Origin: Treponema sp.
GTDB taxonomy: Bacteria > Spirochaetota > Spirochaetia > Treponematales > Breznakiellaceae
Length of the DNA: 55,353 nt
Assembly: GCA_009787835.1 (NCBI GenBank)
Contig: WQSN01000014.1
Coordinates: forward strand, 1-55,353
Reading direction: 5' to 3'
A program made the translations under genes and the position numbers. How positions within the stretch are numbered: position 1 is the first letter of the stretch; each line of letters begins with the position of its first letter. Shown here in pieces: positions 27,584 to 36,089 of this stretch. The notes under the pieces are model-generated. The model ran no database searches, had not been told where the DNA came from, and saw nothing but the letters and a program-made list of their open reading frames with translations.

Positions 27584-28453
27584 ATGACTGGCTTTCAGGG
27601 GATGAAAATAAACCCTTCCAAATTTCATGTCTCGCAGATTAAGTTTTATGTCGTTATATTACCTGTCGCGCTCTTCATGACACTGCCCATCATTTACATA
27701 ATTAACCAGGCGTTCAAGCCGTTAGATGAAATATTCCGTTTTCCGCCGACCTTTATCGCCGAGCGTCCCACATTGCAGAATTTCCGCATGATATTTGAAC
27801 TGACATCCGGTACAGGAATCCCCATGTCCAGGTTCCTTGTAAATACAATTATTATAACGATCTTTACTGTGGGGCTTTCCATATTAATAACGGCGATGTC
27901 AGCTTACGCTCTTTCCAAGAAAAAATTCCGCTTAAAAGAATGGATATTCAGGATAAATCAGGCGGCTTTGATGTTTGTTCCAGCTGCGGTGGCGATACCG
28001 CGTTATCTGATAATCGTAAACGCCGGTTTAAACAATAACTTTCTCGTGCATATCCTGCCCCTTCTCGCGATGCCTGTGTGTTTGTTTCTTGTAAAACAGT
28101 TTGTGGATCAGGTTCCCGATTCTTTGATTGAATCGGCAAGAATGGACGGTGCGGGGGAGATTACGGTGATGTTCAGAATTGTTTTTCCCCTGATAAAACC
28201 GGCCCTCGCTACAGTGGGTATACTGTGTTTTCAGACAGTATGGGGAGCGACAGAAGCGTCCAATTTATATCTTGTTGATGATACTTTAAAATCCTTTTCG
28301 TTTTATATAACAAACATCGCTACCTTGAATACGCCGGCAATGGCGGGAGTACAGGCCGCATCTTCCCTTATTATGTTTTTGCCAAACCTGATTATTTTTA
28401 TCGCCATGCAGTCAAGAGTAATGAACACCATGAGCCATTCGGGGATAAGATAA
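27584..28453 (+). CDS. Sugar ABC transporter permease (MalG type), first pair
   Basis: A 289-residue inner-membrane protein. The start is the ATG at 27584, with GGGGAGAAGGA just upstream and one base after the previous stop. EAA-loop sequence ESARMDGAGEITVMFRIVFPLIKP is near residue 184. MalG-type features: PTFIAERPTLQNFRMIF in the periplasmic part and GILCFQTVWGATEASNLYL in a late helix. Confidence 0.92.
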   Translation: MTGFQGMKINPSKFHVSQIKFYVVILPVALFMTLPIIYIINQAFKPLDEIFRFPPTFIAERPTLQNFRMIFELTSGTGIPMSRFLVNTIIITIFTVGLSILITAMSAYALSKKKFRLKEWIFRINQAALMFVPAAVAIPRYLIIVNAGLNNNFLVHILPLLAMPVCLFLVKQFVDQVPDSLIESARMDGAGEITVMFRIVFPLIKPALATVGILCFQTVWGATEASNLYLVDDTLKSFSFYITNIATLNTPAMAGVQAASSLIMFLPNLIIFIAMQSRVMNTMSHSGIR

Positions 28454-28454
28454 A

Positions 28455-30500
28455 ATGACAGTGTGCGCTGACATGAAGAGATTAACAGTATTTCTTTTAA
28501 TTTTCACGCTCTTTAGTTCCATGTCTTACGCGCAGCAATCCACAATTGTAAATTTCGCCGAAAACAGAAAAGGCTGGTTTGTTCCTACACAGGACGGATA
28601 CCTTCCCGATCGCAATATCACAACACTCGACCTTGATAAACCTGAAAACATCGCATTCGGAAAAAATGACATGCTTTATATAGCTGACACTGGCAACAGG
28701 CGCATCGTGTTATTCGACACCAATTCAGGCAAAGTGTCGAGAGAAATTAGGCACGCAGGTTTCAGATCACCCAGAGGAATTTTTGTAACGGAAGATGAGA
28801 CATTGTATGTAGCGGACTCAAGCGCGGCGTCCGTATTCATTTTTAACGCATCTGATGAATGCGTAAAAACTGTTACTTCGCCCAATTCAATCGCTTTCGG
28901 AGATACTCAGTTCGCGCCATACCGGATCGGCGTGGATCCAAGAGGTAATATGTACATAATAGGGGAGGGCGTTTATTCAGGTATCATTCATCTGTCAAAT
29001 GAGGGAGAGTTTTTGGGATTTTTCGCTTCCAATAAAACAACAATGACAATTGTTCAGTTGCTGCAGAAATGGTTTTTCACCGACAGGCAGAAAGAGGGAT
29101 TGCAGGATCGTCTTCCGCTGACTTTTTCAAATGTGTTTGTGGATCCACGAGGTATTGTCTATTCAGTTTCAATGGGACGCGATGTCGCGAGGGAAGGGCA
29201 GGCGTTAAAAAAACATGACATGGCCGGGCGTAACATGCTGGAAGCATGGACAACAATGTCGCTTACAGATGTAACTGTGGACAGATACGGCAATATTTTT
29301 TCAACATCTACCCAGGGGTGGATACAGGTTAACGCATCCGACGGAGTGGAAATTTTCTTTTTTGGGGCGGGTCATTTAAGTGCTGAAGATATTGCGGGCT
29401 GGTACAGTAATCTCGTATCAATCGCGGTTTCCTCGCAGGGGCATATATGGACGCTTGACAGCGAGAAAGCGTTTCTACAGAGTTACACGCCGACAGAATA
29501 CACTCAGTCCATTTACAGGGCGCAGAGATTTTTTAACGAAGGGTACTATATTCAGGCGGAAGAGGAATGGAATAATGTGCTGCGTTTCAACCAGATGTCA
29601 ATACTTGCGCATAACGGACTGGGAAAGGCTTATCTGTATCAGGAAGAATATGAAAAAGCGCGGTATGAATTTTATGTCGCCGGCAACAGGGAATACTACA
29701 GTCAGGCATACTGGGAGACCCGAAACAATTGGCTTTTGGGAAATATCTCATATATATTGATTGCCATTATAATTTTTTTTACAGGTATATTTATTTTTAA
29801 CAGGATATCGCGCAGATACGCGCTTAATACTTTTATTCGGGAAGGCGTAAACTCGCTTAAAAACTTAAAATATCTTGGTACATCGCTTTTTTCCTTTTCA
29901 GTCGCGCGACACCCGATAGATAATTTTGAAAGTTTAAAATATAACCTGAAAGGATCTTTTGCCGGAGCCACAGTTAATTTCGCGTTTTTTTTTATTGCTT
30001 TTCTTGTTTACCAGACTTCCAAAGGTTTTATCGTTCAGTCAGTGGAAATTGAAGATATGGATTTCAATGTAATTATAGGAGGTTTTCTGGGAATATACCT
30101 TTTATTTGTTATATGCAATTATCTTGTCACGTCAATTAATGACGGGGAAGGAAGCTTTATTGATATTTTTAAACTGGTCTCATATTCGGCACTGCCTCTT
30201 TCAGTTACGCTGCTTGCCGTAACCGTAATTTCTCATGTGCTTACAGAAAATGAAATCCTGCTGCTGAACTTGATGATGTTCGCCGGTATTGCCTGGAGCG
30301 TATCCCTGTTGTGGCTTGGCCTGCAGGAAGTGCATGGTTACAGTTTTACAGATACATTTAAAAGCGTTATTTTTACAGTTTTATTCATGTTAATCGCCCT
30401 GATTGTCCTTTTTAACATGACAATATTATTTGATCAGTTTGTACAGTTCGTTGAAGCGATAGTAAGGGAGGCTTATGCGTATATCACGAAAATGTATTAA
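28455..30500 (+). CDS. NHL-propeller/TPR/Yip1-like membrane protein
   Basis: A 681-residue protein: signal peptide or anchor (about 7-27, ending SYAQQ); NHL-type beta-propeller (about 45-355) with repeated units such as NIAFGKNDMLYIADTGNRRIVLFD and PRGIFVTEDETLYVADSSAASVFIF; one or two TPR motifs (about 355-415); a membrane helix near 435; and a C-terminal Yip1-like five-helix domain (about 475-675). The ATG at 28455 has GGGGA 9 bases upstream; a second ATG at 28473 has none. It overlaps the next gene by 26 bases. The propeller would be outside the membrane, perhaps as a scaffold for the binding and permease proteins. Function unproven. Confidence 0.78.
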   Translation: MTVCADMKRLTVFLLIFTLFSSMSYAQQSTIVNFAENRKGWFVPTQDGYLPDRNITTLDLDKPENIAFGKNDMLYIADTGNRRIVLFDTNSGKVSREIRHAGFRSPRGIFVTEDETLYVADSSAASVFIFNASDECVKTVTSPNSIAFGDTQFAPYRIGVDPRGNMYIIGEGVYSGIIHLSNEGEFLGFFASNKTTMTIVQLLQKWFFTDRQKEGLQDRLPLTFSNVFVDPRGIVYSVSMGRDVAREGQALKKHDMAGRNMLEAWTTMSLTDVTVDRYGNIFSTSTQGWIQVNASDGVEIFFFGAGHLSAEDIAGWYSNLVSIAVSSQGHIWTLDSEKAFLQSYTPTEYTQSIYRAQRFFNEGYYIQAEEEWNNVLRFNQMSILAHNGLGKAYLYQEEYEKARYEFYVAGNREYYSQAYWETRNNWLLGNISYILIAIIIFFTGIFIFNRISRRYALNTFIREGVNSLKNLKYLGTSLFSFSVARHPIDNFESLKYNLKGSFAGATVNFAFFFIAFLVYQTSKGFIVQSVEIEDMDFNVIIGGFLGIYLLFVICNYLVTSINDGEGSFIDIFKLVSYSALPLSVTLLAVTVISHVLTENEILLLNLMMFAGIAWSVSLLWLGLQEVHGYSFTDTFKSVIFTVLFMLIALIVLFNMTILFDQFVQFVEAIVREAYAYITKMY

Positions 30501-32841
30501 AATATTTTTTACGCTTCTGGCTGTCTTAATTTTATCATTGACCGTATACGCGCTGGATGAGTATTTTCCTACAAACAGGGATACCCGCCTTCCCCCTTTA
30601 CATGCGGAAATATTATCATTTAAGACAGACGAATACGAGTTATTGGGGCAATTCGGAAATCTTGCTTACTACTACCGTTCAGACCGGAACATTATTCTGG
30701 CGGAAAATACTTTAAACGGATACACGTGGAAAACAGGACTTGACGCGCCTTTCAGCCAGGATTTGGATCGCGCGATAGACGCTGCTCAGACGTTAAACGA
30801 AAAAATAAAGGCCGCGCAGCCAAGAGAAGTGCGGCTTAACGCGACATACATAGGTCTTGCAAACTCGCTGTTAACAGTTGATTTTTACGATGACGCTTTT
30901 AACATGAATATAGTATCTTCCGCGGCAAGACAGGGCGCAAGATCGCATCTTGTTAAAATTAATGAAGGCCATTTCAGGCTGGACGCGAATTTTACCAATA
31001 TTGATTTAACCATCAGGCTGCATATTCACCTTACAGACCGAGGCATTAACTATAAAATTTATGATCATGAAATTGAAGGAGATGGGGCCGCCAGAATGGC
31101 TTCAATCATTATTACTCCCTTCCTTGGCGCTGCAGGGGGAGTGCGTCAATATTTTAATCCTGAAACAGGCGAATACGGTGAGGAAGTAAGTGTTCCAATG
31201 ACTCCGGGTTATGCTTTTGTTCCGGATGGCAGCGGCGCGTTAATACGTTACAACGATAATACTGTCAGTATTAACCGTTATACAGGAAAAGTTTACGGAA
31301 GTAATCCTGCGGAAACCATGTTTTATTATGATAATACAGTTTACGCTGTTAAAAAAAAGGAACCCATAATGCCGGTATTCGGCGCGGCGATAGGAAACAA
31401 TCAGCAGGGATTTGTCGCGTGGGCTGATGACGGCGGAGAAAACATGGAGATTGTAATGTCACCCAAGGGAAACATGACAAACTACAATTATATCTATCCG
31501 CGTTTTGTGTTTAACAGACAGATGCACCAGGTTTATAACCGCAAAGGCGAAGGATATTTCAGGCTTTACCCGGATCGTTTGCACTATGATATTTCCATTG
31601 AATACCGTTTTCTGGAAGATGAAAAAGCGAACTACGCCGGAATGGCTCATGTATACAGAAATCATTTAATTGAAAACGGAACTTTGATTCCGGACAAGGT
31701 GCGTCAGGACGGTGTTATTCCGTTACGCGCCGATTTTATCATGAGCGATGTTAAAAAAAGCATAATAGGGCATTCAAATGTTGTAACGACAAACGCTGAA
31801 GATGTGATTAATATTATCCGGAATATACTTGATAACGGCATTGGTTCTGTTAACGGCGGGTTATTGGGTTTCCAGAACGGAGGCATCACAGCCGGAAAAC
31901 CCTGGACGCTTAATTTTATCCGCTCAATCGGAACAAAAAGCGATTTCCGCAAATTATTCAGCGAAGCAATTTCACTTAACGTCGATATTTCCTTCGCGCA
32001 GAATTATTCTGTAATTAACAGCATTCAGATGAACCTTCCGCGCAATCAGGCGTACCATAGAAACCGCTGGGGTATCAGGGCATTGGACAATCTTGATTTT
32101 TTCCTCCCTGTACAGGAAATTTCATTCGCCCGTCCGCAGCGAAGTGCGGAATGGTTTATTCGGCAGGCGAAAATATCCGCGATAATAGGCTCTCCTTCCA
32201 TAACAGCCGATGGCATTACAAACAGGCTCATTAGCCATTGGGGCCGCAGCGATCCCATTACTACATCCGGCGCAATTGAGTTATATGAAAATACATTCGC
32301 CTCCAGCCCTCTTCCCATCAACGCTAAAACTCCCAATCAGTATCTTTGGAAGTATACGGAACGTTTTCTGGAAACTCCGGTTCTTTCTACCCAGTACATT
32401 TTGCAGACTGATACTGTTCCTTTTTTACAGATGGTGCTGAATGGAACGATGGAAATGTACGCGCCGTATTCAAATTTTTCCTTTTACACACAGAGGGATA
32501 TATTGCGAATGATTGATTACAATGTGTATCCTTCTTTTGCCCTGACTCAGCAGCCCGCCTACCTTCTTTCCAGCACAAACTCGCTTAAATATTTTTCCAC
32601 TGAATACAATGTATACAAGGATATAATAAAAAATGTTTATACGCAGGTTTCATCTGTATTGTCCAGCGTAAAGGGTCGTCAATGGCTGAACAGGACTGTA
32701 TTGGCAGAAGGAATTGTACTGAATGAGTACAGCGATGATATTAATATCATCATTAATTATACGGATAACGCGTACTTATTTGAAAATGTTTCGGTTAATG
32801 CACAATCAGCGGTTGTTTGCATAGACGGAGAGCGTTTATGA
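30475..32841 (+). CDS. Large exported DUF5696-like protein of glycan-import cluster
   Basis: A 788-residue protein with an N-terminal signal or anchor (about 5-26). It resembles the DUF5696 family seen next to sugar ABC genes in Firmicutes; that is my recollection of the family and is not searched. Residues about 35-330 look like a beta-rich N-domain (VPMTPGYAFVPDGSGALIRYND) and the C-terminal half resembles a TIM-barrel (PLRADFIMSDV, GGLLGFQNGGITAGKPWTLNF, SPSITADGIT). It might be a glycoside hydrolase-like or sugar-binding enzyme at the outer face of the inner membrane. A GGGAGG site lies 3 bases before the ATG. It overlaps both neighbours. Confidence 0.7.
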   Translation: MRISRKCIKIFFTLLAVLILSLTVYALDEYFPTNRDTRLPPLHAEILSFKTDEYELLGQFGNLAYYYRSDRNIILAENTLNGYTWKTGLDAPFSQDLDRAIDAAQTLNEKIKAAQPREVRLNATYIGLANSLLTVDFYDDAFNMNIVSSAARQGARSHLVKINEGHFRLDANFTNIDLTIRLHIHLTDRGINYKIYDHEIEGDGAARMASIIITPFLGAAGGVRQYFNPETGEYGEEVSVPMTPGYAFVPDGSGALIRYNDNTVSINRYTGKVYGSNPAETMFYYDNTVYAVKKKEPIMPVFGAAIGNNQQGFVAWADDGGENMEIVMSPKGNMTNYNYIYPRFVFNRQMHQVYNRKGEGYFRLYPDRLHYDISIEYRFLEDEKANYAGMAHVYRNHLIENGTLIPDKVRQDGVIPLRADFIMSDVKKSIIGHSNVVTTNAEDVINIIRNILDNGIGSVNGGLLGFQNGGITAGKPWTLNFIRSIGTKSDFRKLFSEAISLNVDISFAQNYSVINSIQMNLPRNQAYHRNRWGIRALDNLDFFLPVQEISFARPQRSAEWFIRQAKISAIIGSPSITADGITNRLISHWGRSDPITTSGAIELYENTFASSPLPINAKTPNQYLWKYTERFLETPVLSTQYILQTDTVPFLQMVLNGTMEMYAPYSNFSFYTQRDILRMIDYNVYPSFALTQQPAYLLSSTNSLKYFSTEYNVYKDIIKNVYTQVSSVLSSVKGRQWLNRTVLAEGIVLNEYSDDINIIINYTDNAYLFENVSVNAQSAVVCIDGERL

Positions 32842-33779
32842 AAAAGGAAAAGAATTTAACCATCAAAACATCGCATGTAAAGTCAAAACTGAATGTTTTT
32901 GAAAAAAGGCAGGGTGTTCTGGGTTATATGTTCCTTCTTCCGTGGCTTGCAGGCTTTTTTATTTTCGCTGTCTGGCCGTTTTTATATACGATCTTCTTAA
33001 GTTTCCATGATGTAAAATTGACCATTGAAGGCTGGCAAACCCTTTTTACAGGACTTGATAACTATAATCTTGCGTTTTTCAGAAATACTGAATTTGTTCC
33101 CGCTCTTCTTTCCTTTATAACCATGGAGCTGACTTACGCGCCTGTTATAACAGTAATAGCGTTTATACTGGCGCTGCTGTTAAATCAAAATATAAAATTC
33201 AGAGCAGGTTTCAGAGCTTTGTTTTTCCTGCCCGTAATAGTTATGAGCGGTCCTGTAATGTTTCAGCTAATGGACTCAGGCGGAATGACATTCACAGGCA
33301 TTGAATATATGGTTCTCTACCAAATGGTAGAAATGTACTCTCTTCCCCTTGCACGCGCGCTGGTTTTTCTTTTCGAGAACTACTCCATGGTGTTATGGTT
33401 TACGGGAATTCCAATCATTCTTTTCATAAGCGGCCTTCAGAAAATAGATTCAAGCATGCTTGAAGCCGCAAGGATAGATTCCGCTACTTCATGGCAGATA
33501 CTCTGGAAAATTGTTATACCAATTATCCGGCCCATTGCTTTGGTATCAATTATTTTAACCATTGTGCAGTTGGGTACATATTCAATCAATCCTGTATTGC
33601 CCATGGTACAGGACGCGATTTACACAACAACAACAGGGCTGGGACTCGCAAGCGCGTTCGCATGGATATATACAATAGCGGCGCTTGCGCTTATGGGAAT
33701 TGCTTTTGGTCTTCTTAAAAATAAAAAAGAGGATACAGAGAAAGAATGGAATAAGGCAAAAAGGAAAAGGAACGCTTAA
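32838..33779 (+). CDS. Sugar ABC transporter permease (MalF type), second pair
   Basis: A 313-residue inner-membrane protein with about six helices. The start is the ATG at 32838 (GGAGA upstream), overlapping the previous stop as ATGA; a TTG seven codons earlier is less likely. The EAA loop is EAARIDSATSWQILWKIVIPIIRP, near residue 216. The charged C-terminal tail (about 25 residues, many Lys/Arg/Glu) is cytoplasmic. It forms a second channel pair with the next gene. Confidence 0.92.
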   Translation: MKKEKNLTIKTSHVKSKLNVFEKRQGVLGYMFLLPWLAGFFIFAVWPFLYTIFLSFHDVKLTIEGWQTLFTGLDNYNLAFFRNTEFVPALLSFITMELTYAPVITVIAFILALLLNQNIKFRAGFRALFFLPVIVMSGPVMFQLMDSGGMTFTGIEYMVLYQMVEMYSLPLARALVFLFENYSMVLWFTGIPIILFISGLQKIDSSMLEAARIDSATSWQILWKIVIPIIRPIALVSIILTIVQLGTYSINPVLPMVQDAIYTTTTGLGLASAFAWIYTIAALALMGIAFGLLKNKKEDTEKEWNKAKRKRNA

Positions 33780-33791
33780 CGCGGAGGTAAT

Positions 33792-34739
33792 ATGAAAATA
33801 CAAATAAAATCCATGATAAAAACATTAAAAAAAATCAATTTAAAAAATATTGTTATATATATAGTTCTTGTTCTTATCAGCTACCAATTTTTATATCCGC
33901 TTCTGCGCATGACAATGACCGCTTTAATGAGCCAGGAGGATATTATTAATCCCACTGTTAACTGGCTTCCCAAAAGCGGATCACTGGGTAATTTACGAAC
34001 TGCATTGCGCGTACTTGAATTGCGGACTACACTGGTTAACTCATTATTGTTTTCAGGCACGCTTGCAATATGCCAGACGCTGGTATCCGCGATGACTGGT
34101 TACGCGTTCGCAAGGTACAAATTTAAATTTAAAAATTTCTGGTTTATTATGGTAATTCTAACATTTATTCTGCCAACGCCGATTATGCTTATCCCGCGCA
34201 CCATGATGGCTGTGTCTGTCAGGGAAACATTAGGCATTCAGATGATAGGAACTCCGTATCCTCAGCTGCTGATGGCGATAACGGGACAGGGGATAAATTC
34301 TGCGATTCTTGTTCTGATATTTTTTCATTTTTTCAGGCTTATTCCGCGCGCTCTGGATGAAGCCGCGTCAATAGACGGTGCAAGTTCTGTTCAGATTTTT
34401 TACCATGTTATTCTGAAACTCAGTTTAAGCACTATACTTATTGTTTTTCTTTTTTCCTTTGTATGGAACTGGAACGAAACATATATTACAAATACATTTA
34501 TCAGGGGTCAAATTCAGCTTCTTCCGCCGCGGCTTGCGATGTTTGACAGCATATTCAGCCAGTACGCGACAGCAAGCGCGGGAGCAAGCGGTTCCATGAA
34601 TTTAGAGCAGCAGCGTATAAACGAAGCGTATAAAATGTCAGCTACCCTGATCTCGATAATTCCTTTATTCATTTTATATTTAATTGTTCAGCGTAAACTC
34701 ATTAAGGGAATAGAAAGCGCTGGTATCACGGGAGAATAA
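33792..34739 (+). CDS. Sugar ABC transporter permease (MalG type), second pair
   Basis: A 315-residue inner-membrane protein with GGAGG before the ATG. The EAA loop is DEAASIDGASSVQIFYHVILKLSLS, near residue 195. After the last helices there is IEQRKLIKGI-type tail common to MalG proteins. It is 12 bases after the partner permease, and 10 bases before the GH5 gene. Confidence 0.92.
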   Translation: MKIQIKSMIKTLKKINLKNIVIYIVLVLISYQFLYPLLRMTMTALMSQEDIINPTVNWLPKSGSLGNLRTALRVLELRTTLVNSLLFSGTLAICQTLVSAMTGYAFARYKFKFKNFWFIMVILTFILPTPIMLIPRTMMAVSVRETLGIQMIGTPYPQLLMAITGQGINSAILVLIFFHFFRLIPRALDEAASIDGASSVQIFYHVILKLSLSTILIVFLFSFVWNWNETYITNTFIRGQIQLLPPRLAMFDSIFSQYATASAGASGSMNLEQQRINEAYKMSATLISIIPLFILYLIVQRKLIKGIESAGITGE

Positions 34740-34749
34740 TTAAAATATT

Positions 34750-36078
34750 TTGCGGAATTTTTTATTGATTATATTATTTACGGCGGTTTTTATGTCATGT
34801 AATAATTTGCGAGGCGTTAGCAGTAAAGGGCTTTATGTTGACAAAGAAGGATTTTTGCGGGATGAATCCGGAAATAAAATTGTGCTGCGCGGATTAAATC
34901 TTGGCGGGTGGATGATTCAAGAATCCTGGATGTGCCCTGTTACGGGAAATGACAGGGGATGGGCCAATCTTGATACAATAAAAGCAATGGAAAGCCGCGG
35001 CTGGACGGACGCCCAGATACAGGAATTATTCAGTATTTATCAGGATAACTGGATCACGGAAGATGACTTTAATTTCTTCATGGAAAAAGGCGTTAACTGT
35101 ATCCGGATCCCGTTCTGGTACAGGAATTTTATGTCAGACGAATCTGGCGCATGGATAAATGAAGATGACGGCAGTAAAACAAAAACTATTAATCCCGGTT
35201 TTACGCGGCTTGACTGGGCGGTTAAGATGGCGAAGAATCGCGGTATTTATATAATTCTGGATTTTCACGGCGCTGCTGGAGGCCAGTCAATGGATCACTC
35301 GTGCGGTACGCTTGGAAAAAATGAGCTATATACCGTATCTCAATATGAAGATGCTGCTGTAAAACTTTGGTCTGCCATTGCAGGGCGTTATAAAAATGAA
35401 AGCGCAGTGGCAGCTTACGATCTTTTGAATGAACCACAGAATAACGGCGGATATGCCGGTACTAATGCGTGGGAGCCTGGTTCTGACAGAGCTGTCCATG
35501 AAACTGTAAGGCTATATGATCGTCTTTACCGCGAAATCAGGGCTGTTGACGCAAATACAATAATAATAATGGAGGCGATTTGGGACATGAATCTTCCCAA
35601 TCCTGAATATGTTCATTCAGGAGAGTTAGATGTCAATGCCCGTTACAGCGGAAAGACAGCATCCTGGGATAAAAATGTGATGTATTCAATGCATCTATAT
35701 GATCACTCAAAACAGGCAATTCAATACAGAATAAATGAACTGATAAAAACGCGCTCAAGATGGAAAGTAGCGGTTCACGCGGGAGAGTTTAACAATAACA
35801 ATGAGGGAAATCAGGCTTTTGCGTATTCACAGTATAATATACATCAAATAAACTGGAATATGTGGACATACAAAATCGCCGGAGCCAATATGGGCAACTG
35901 GTCATTATATCAGGCTGGATCAAAACCAAAAGCCGATCCTGTTAATGATGGTTTTAATACCATTATGGATAAGTGGGGAAAGACGCTTCGCACATTCACA
36001 CCGGGAACAAATGAGCCTGCGAACGGATTTACCGCGACCGGGATGTTAAAGTATTTTTCTGACGGACTATTATATTAA
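34750..36078 (+). CDS. Glycoside hydrolase family 5 lipoprotein (endo-beta-glucanase/mannanase-like)
   Basis: A 442-residue lipoprotein started by TTG: the residues MRNFLLIILFTAVFMSC form a convincing signal peptide and lipobox with Cys17. The GH5 barrel starts IVLRGLNLGGWMIQESW; the acid/base is Glu228 in DLLNEPQ and the likely nucleophile is Glu346 in VHAGEFN. Other barrel markers: CIRIPFWYRNF and ILDFHGAAGG. GH5 enzymes cut beta-1,4-glucan, mannan or beta-1,3-glucan; the N-terminal block resembles exo-beta-1,3-glucanase-like subfamilies. It is the last gene of the operon and may supply oligosaccharides to it. Confidence 0.88.
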   Translation: MRNFLLIILFTAVFMSCNNLRGVSSKGLYVDKEGFLRDESGNKIVLRGLNLGGWMIQESWMCPVTGNDRGWANLDTIKAMESRGWTDAQIQELFSIYQDNWITEDDFNFFMEKGVNCIRIPFWYRNFMSDESGAWINEDDGSKTKTINPGFTRLDWAVKMAKNRGIYIILDFHGAAGGQSMDHSCGTLGKNELYTVSQYEDAAVKLWSAIAGRYKNESAVAAYDLLNEPQNNGGYAGTNAWEPGSDRAVHETVRLYDRLYREIRAVDANTIIIMEAIWDMNLPNPEYVHSGELDVNARYSGKTASWDKNVMYSMHLYDHSKQAIQYRINELIKTRSRWKVAVHAGEFNNNNEGNQAFAYSQYNIHQINWNMWTYKIAGANMGNWSLYQAGSKPKADPVNDGFNTIMDKWGKTLRTFTPGTNEPANGFTATGMLKYFSDGLLY

Positions 36079-36089
36079 CAAATAATAAT

